Below are positions 11,832-12,398 of a stretch of 12,398 bases of DNA, piece after piece. Made by a program: the position numbers and the translations under genes. Every line of letters begins with the position of its first letter. Position 1 is the stretch's first letter. The notes below the pieces were generated by a model. It was given only the letters and a program-made list of their open reading frames with translations, did no database searches and was not told the origin of the DNA. The stretch is from contig CALALQ010000065.1 in NCBI GenBank assembly GCA_937925595.1, positions 1 to 12,398 on the forward strand. Direction: 5' to 3'. The stretch is from an uncultured Demequina sp. (GTDB lineage Bacteria > Actinomycetota > Actinomycetes > Actinomycetales > Demequinaceae).

Positions 11832-12398
11832 TTAGGCCTCCACGAGGAAGCGGTCGTAACCCTCGGCCTCGAGGCGAGCGGCGAGCTCGGGGCCGCCCTG
11901 CTCGGCCACGCGGCCGTTCACGAACACGTGCACGTAGTCGGGGGTGATGTAGTTGAGGATGCGCGTGTAGTGCGTGATGAGCATGACGCCAAGGCCGGTG
12001 TTCTCCTTGACGCGGTTCACGCCCTCGGACACGATGCGCAGCGCGTCGACGTCGAGGCCGGAGTCGGTCTCGTCGAGGATCGCGATCTTGGGCTGGAGGA
12101 GCTCCATCTGCAGGATCTCGTGGCGCTTCTTCTCACCACCGGAGAAGCCCTCGTTGACGTTGCGCTCGGCGAACGAGGAGTCCATGCGCAGGTTCTCCAT
12201 GGCCGTCTTGACGTCCTTGACCCACGTGCGCAGCTTGGGAGCCTCGCCGTCGATAGCCGTCTTGGCGGTGCGGAGGAAGTTGCTCACGGACACGCCGGGG
12301 ACCTCAACGGGGTACTGCATCGCGAGGAACAGGCCCGCCTTGGCGCGCTCGTCGACGGACATCTCGAGGACGTCTTCGCCGTCGAGGGTGACGGTGCC
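11832..12398 (-). CDS. sufC: Fe-S assembly ATPase SufC, 5' end outside the window
   Basis: SufC is the cytoplasmic ATPase of the SufBCD scaffold. 188 residues are visible; the N-terminus with Walker A is cut off, so roughly 60 residues are missing relative to the usual length of about 250. Hallmarks present are NEGFSGGEKKRHEILQM, the SufC-specific signature region, Walker B IAILDETDSGLDVDAL, the switch ITHYTRIL, and the C-terminal EGYDRF block. The reading frame is open to the window edge. It is first among the visible suf genes; sufB and sufD are expected upstream but cannot be seen. Confidence 0.96.
   Translation of the reverse strand, partial: GTVTLDGEDVLEMSVDERAKAGLFLAMQYPVEVPGVSVSNFLRTAKTAIDGEAPKLRTWVKDVKTAMENLRMDSSFAERNVNEGFSGGEKKRHEILQMELLQPKIAILDETDSGLDVDALRIVSEGVNRVKENTGLGVMLITHYTRILNYITPDYVHVFVNGRVAEQGGPELAARLEAEGYDRFLVEA

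Noticed and set aside
10886..11947. 353-codon plus-strand frame opposite sufS and the end of sufC
   Set aside because: It is antisense to conserved enzymes, Arg-rich and without a domain; a GC-rich shadow.
1..12398. CRISPR arrays, insertion sequences, phage genes, tRNA or rRNA genes
   Set aside because: No spaced direct-repeat array, transposase or integrase motif, tRNA-like cloverleaf or rRNA segment was noticed on either strand.

Overview
The window reads as a chromosomal segment of a high-G+C actinobacterium, most likely of the order Micrococcales; I cannot name the genus. The evidence is the dense GC-rich coding, the many GTG starts, a run of apparently leaderless genes, an arsenate reductase of the mycothiol/mycoredoxin type, a three-cysteine ArsR like that of Corynebacterium, and the SufC-SufS-SufU-SufT gene order. 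No rRNA, tRNA, CRISPR array, insertion sequence or phage gene was seen.

Layout. (1) 1-681, minus: FabG-type ketoreductase, cut at its C-terminus by the window edge. (2) 851-2615, plus: a lipoprotein of unknown function, then SURF1, a cytochrome oxidase assembly factor. (3) 2622-4220, minus: an ABC-F ATPase, convergent with SURF1. (4) 4353-6430, plus: the biotin ECF transporter bioY-bioM-bioN, followed with a 4-nt overlap by a membrane-anchored YpfJ-type zinc metallopeptidase (6427-7323). (5) 7325-8308: a compact arsenic locus. arsC is on the minus strand and arsR on the plus strand, divergent around two palindromic operators. A 24-codon cysteine-rich ORF and a strong hairpin lie between the operators and arsC. 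(6) 8327-9674, minus: a lower-GC pair, a secreted metzincin-like protein and a lipoprotein, both of unknown role. (7) 9767-12398, minus: iron-sulfur cluster assembly genes sufC (5' end outside the window)-sufS-sufU-sufT, tightly packed with two overlaps.

How the genes work together. BioY binds biotin and BioM/BioN energise its uptake. SufS releases sulfur from cysteine, SufU carries it, the SufC ATPase drives scaffold assembly, and SufT acts in maturation. ArsR senses arsenite and should control both itself and the arsC transcript. That transcript begins with the cysteine-rich mini-ORF. No arsenite exporter lies in the window.

The most notable items are the unlisted 24-residue peptide (six Cys) with the hairpin that starts four bases after its stop, the altered metzincin motif, an unassigned 17-bp palindrome between the ABC-F gene and bioY, a perfect 27-nt palindrome inside the bioY tail, and a recurring TANNNT box 6-7 nt before start codons, which suggests leaderless transcription.
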